Source: Sulfurirhabdus sp043759595 | GTDB taxonomy: Bacteria > Pseudomonadota > Gammaproteobacteria > Burkholderiales > SMCO01 | NCBI GenBank assembly: GCA_043759595.1 | Contig: JAYVLG010000054.1 | Coordinates: 1 to 64,000 of the forward strand | DNA length: 64,000 nucleotides | Direction of reading: 5' to 3' | In this document: positions 63,355-64,000 of the stretch, in pieces | Position numbering within the stretch: the first letter of the stretch is position 1 | Layout: the number at the start of each line of letters is the position of its first letter | Notes under the pieces: model-generated | Told to the model about the DNA's origin: nothing | The model's database searches: none | The model's input: only the letters and a program-made list of their open reading frames with translations | Position numbers and translations under genes: made by a program

Positions 63355-64000
63355 ATGCACTTGATCAAAAAACTGGCTATCTTTTCAATTGCACTGTTTA
63401 TAGGACTACAGGGCCTGTTAGCAGAGGCGGCCCCCACTCAGGGAAAAGAATTCAAACTGGTCAATCCCCCGCAAGCAACGGAAACCGGTAAAAATATCGA
63501 AGTCCTGGAAATTTTCTGGTACGGCTGCCCTCACTGTTTTGATCTGGAACCCTCCCTTAGCGCCTGGGTAAAAAAATTGCCAAAAGATGTAACCTTTCGC
63601 CGGATGCCTGCAATCTTCCGTGATGACTGGGCGCTTTCAGCAAAAACATTTTATGCCATGGATGCGCTAGGAGTTGTAGACAAGCTCAATGCTGACGTTT
63701 TCAATGCAGTTCACGTTGAAGGGGTTGACCTGAAAAATGAAAATACCCTGTTTGACTGGATGGCCAAGCATGGCGTTGATCGCAAAAAATTTGCAGACGC
63801 CTATAGTTCTTTTTCAGTTCAAAGCAAAGTTTTGCGGGCCAAGCAACTTACCCGTGAATATGGCATCGACGGTGTTCCTGCCATAATTGTGGATGGAAAA
63901 TACATGACCGCCCCCTCCATGACCGGTGGTCACCAAGGGTTATTCCCTGTGATAGACAGCCTCATTTCCCGCGCTCGTACAGAACACGCTGGCAAAAAAT
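63355..64000 (+). CDS. dsbA: Thiol:disulfide interchange protein DsbA, cut by the window end
   Basis: The ATG at 63355 follows AAGGAGA at a good distance. The frame is open for 215 codons to the last base and must end soon after, since DsbA is about 210-220 residues. Signal peptide LAIFSIALFIGLQGLLAEA, then a thioredoxin fold with the CPHC active site in WYGCPHCFDLEP, an all-helical insert, and the cis-proline in GIDGVPAIIVDGKY. It oxidises periplasmic cysteines; clients here could include PilQ-type and cytochrome pathways. The 3' end is missing from the window. Confidence 0.95.
   Translation, partial: MHLIKKLAIFSIALFIGLQGLLAEAAPTQGKEFKLVNPPQATETGKNIEVLEIFWYGCPHCFDLEPSLSAWVKKLPKDVTFRRMPAIFRDDWALSAKTFYAMDALGVVDKLNADVFNAVHVEGVDLKNENTLFDWMAKHGVDRKKFADAYSSFSVQSKVLRAKQLTREYGIDGVPAIIVDGKYMTAPSMTGGHQGLFPVIDSLISRARTEHAGKK

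Noticed and set aside
1..64000. tRNA, rRNA, CRISPR or insertion sequence
   Set aside because: I looked for cloverleaf-like blocks, regular repeats and transposase motifs and found none; a dedicated search could still find a short one.

Overview
The window reads as a chromosomal segment of a moderately AT-rich betaproteobacterium. The block pilMNOPQ-aroK-aroB-dgt-gltB-gltD-hemE-priA-argS-SPOR protein-dsbA, system II cytochrome c maturation (ResB/CcsB) next to a cytochrome c4, and a PEP-CTERM/exosortase-type regulatory locus are together typical of Nitrosomonadales-like lineages (Gallionellaceae, Sulfuricellaceae, Nitrosomonadaceae, Methylophilaceae). The order-level assignment is inference; genus cannot be read from the sequence. 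I saw no rRNA, tRNA, CRISPR array, transposase or phage gene.

Layout. 1-694: AT-rich non-coding leader. 0.7-12.7 kb is mostly housekeeping: a PstS-like binding protein, rubredoxin, a thiD-thiE-hemL-unknown operon, ccsB/resB, cytochrome c4, engB, a tandem-hairpin RNA element, hemB and a YcgR/PilZ c-di-GMP receptor. 12.9-26.7 kb is an accessory-looking block: a FeeM-like N-acyltransferase of the PEP-CTERM-associated type, a ThiF-like E1 enzyme translationally coupled to a nitroreductase, a GT1 glycosyltransferase, an outer-membrane beta-barrel with an FHA-ABC ATPase fusion, a LolA-like periplasmic protein, two FtsX-type permeases, a GMC oxidoreductase with an Fe-S-type cysteine motif, and two methyltransferases. 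26.7-39.0 kb is a PEP-CTERM locus: a PEP-CTERM protein behind a sigma-54 promoter with two upstream boxes, and an opposing operon sugar transferase-prsK-prsR-prsT-prsT. 39.5-42.5 kb: a conserved unknown and PBP1A. 42.7-64.0 kb: type IV pilus assembly (pilMNOPQ), shikimate, glutamate synthase, heme, replication restart, arginyl-tRNA synthetase, a SPOR protein, and dsbA cut by the window end.

How they work together. PrsK (sensor) and PrsR (sigma-54 activator) probably control the PEP-CTERM gene through TGTCG-n-TTTACA boxes. A further box at 28306-28322 has no recognisable promoter or target gene near it. The accessory block contains what a pathway would need to acylate, activate, reduce/oxidise, methylate and glycosylate a small molecule or lipid, and to move it through the envelope with a LolCDE/MacB-like machine and a barrel. 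This is the best candidate here for an undescribed system, but its product is unknown and the linkage rests on gene neighbourhood alone. Other points of interest are a structured antisense-type RNA between engB and hemB whose only T-tailed terminator is on the minus strand, DnaA boxes between hemE and priA, and an attenuator-like hairpin ahead of the PstS-like gene.
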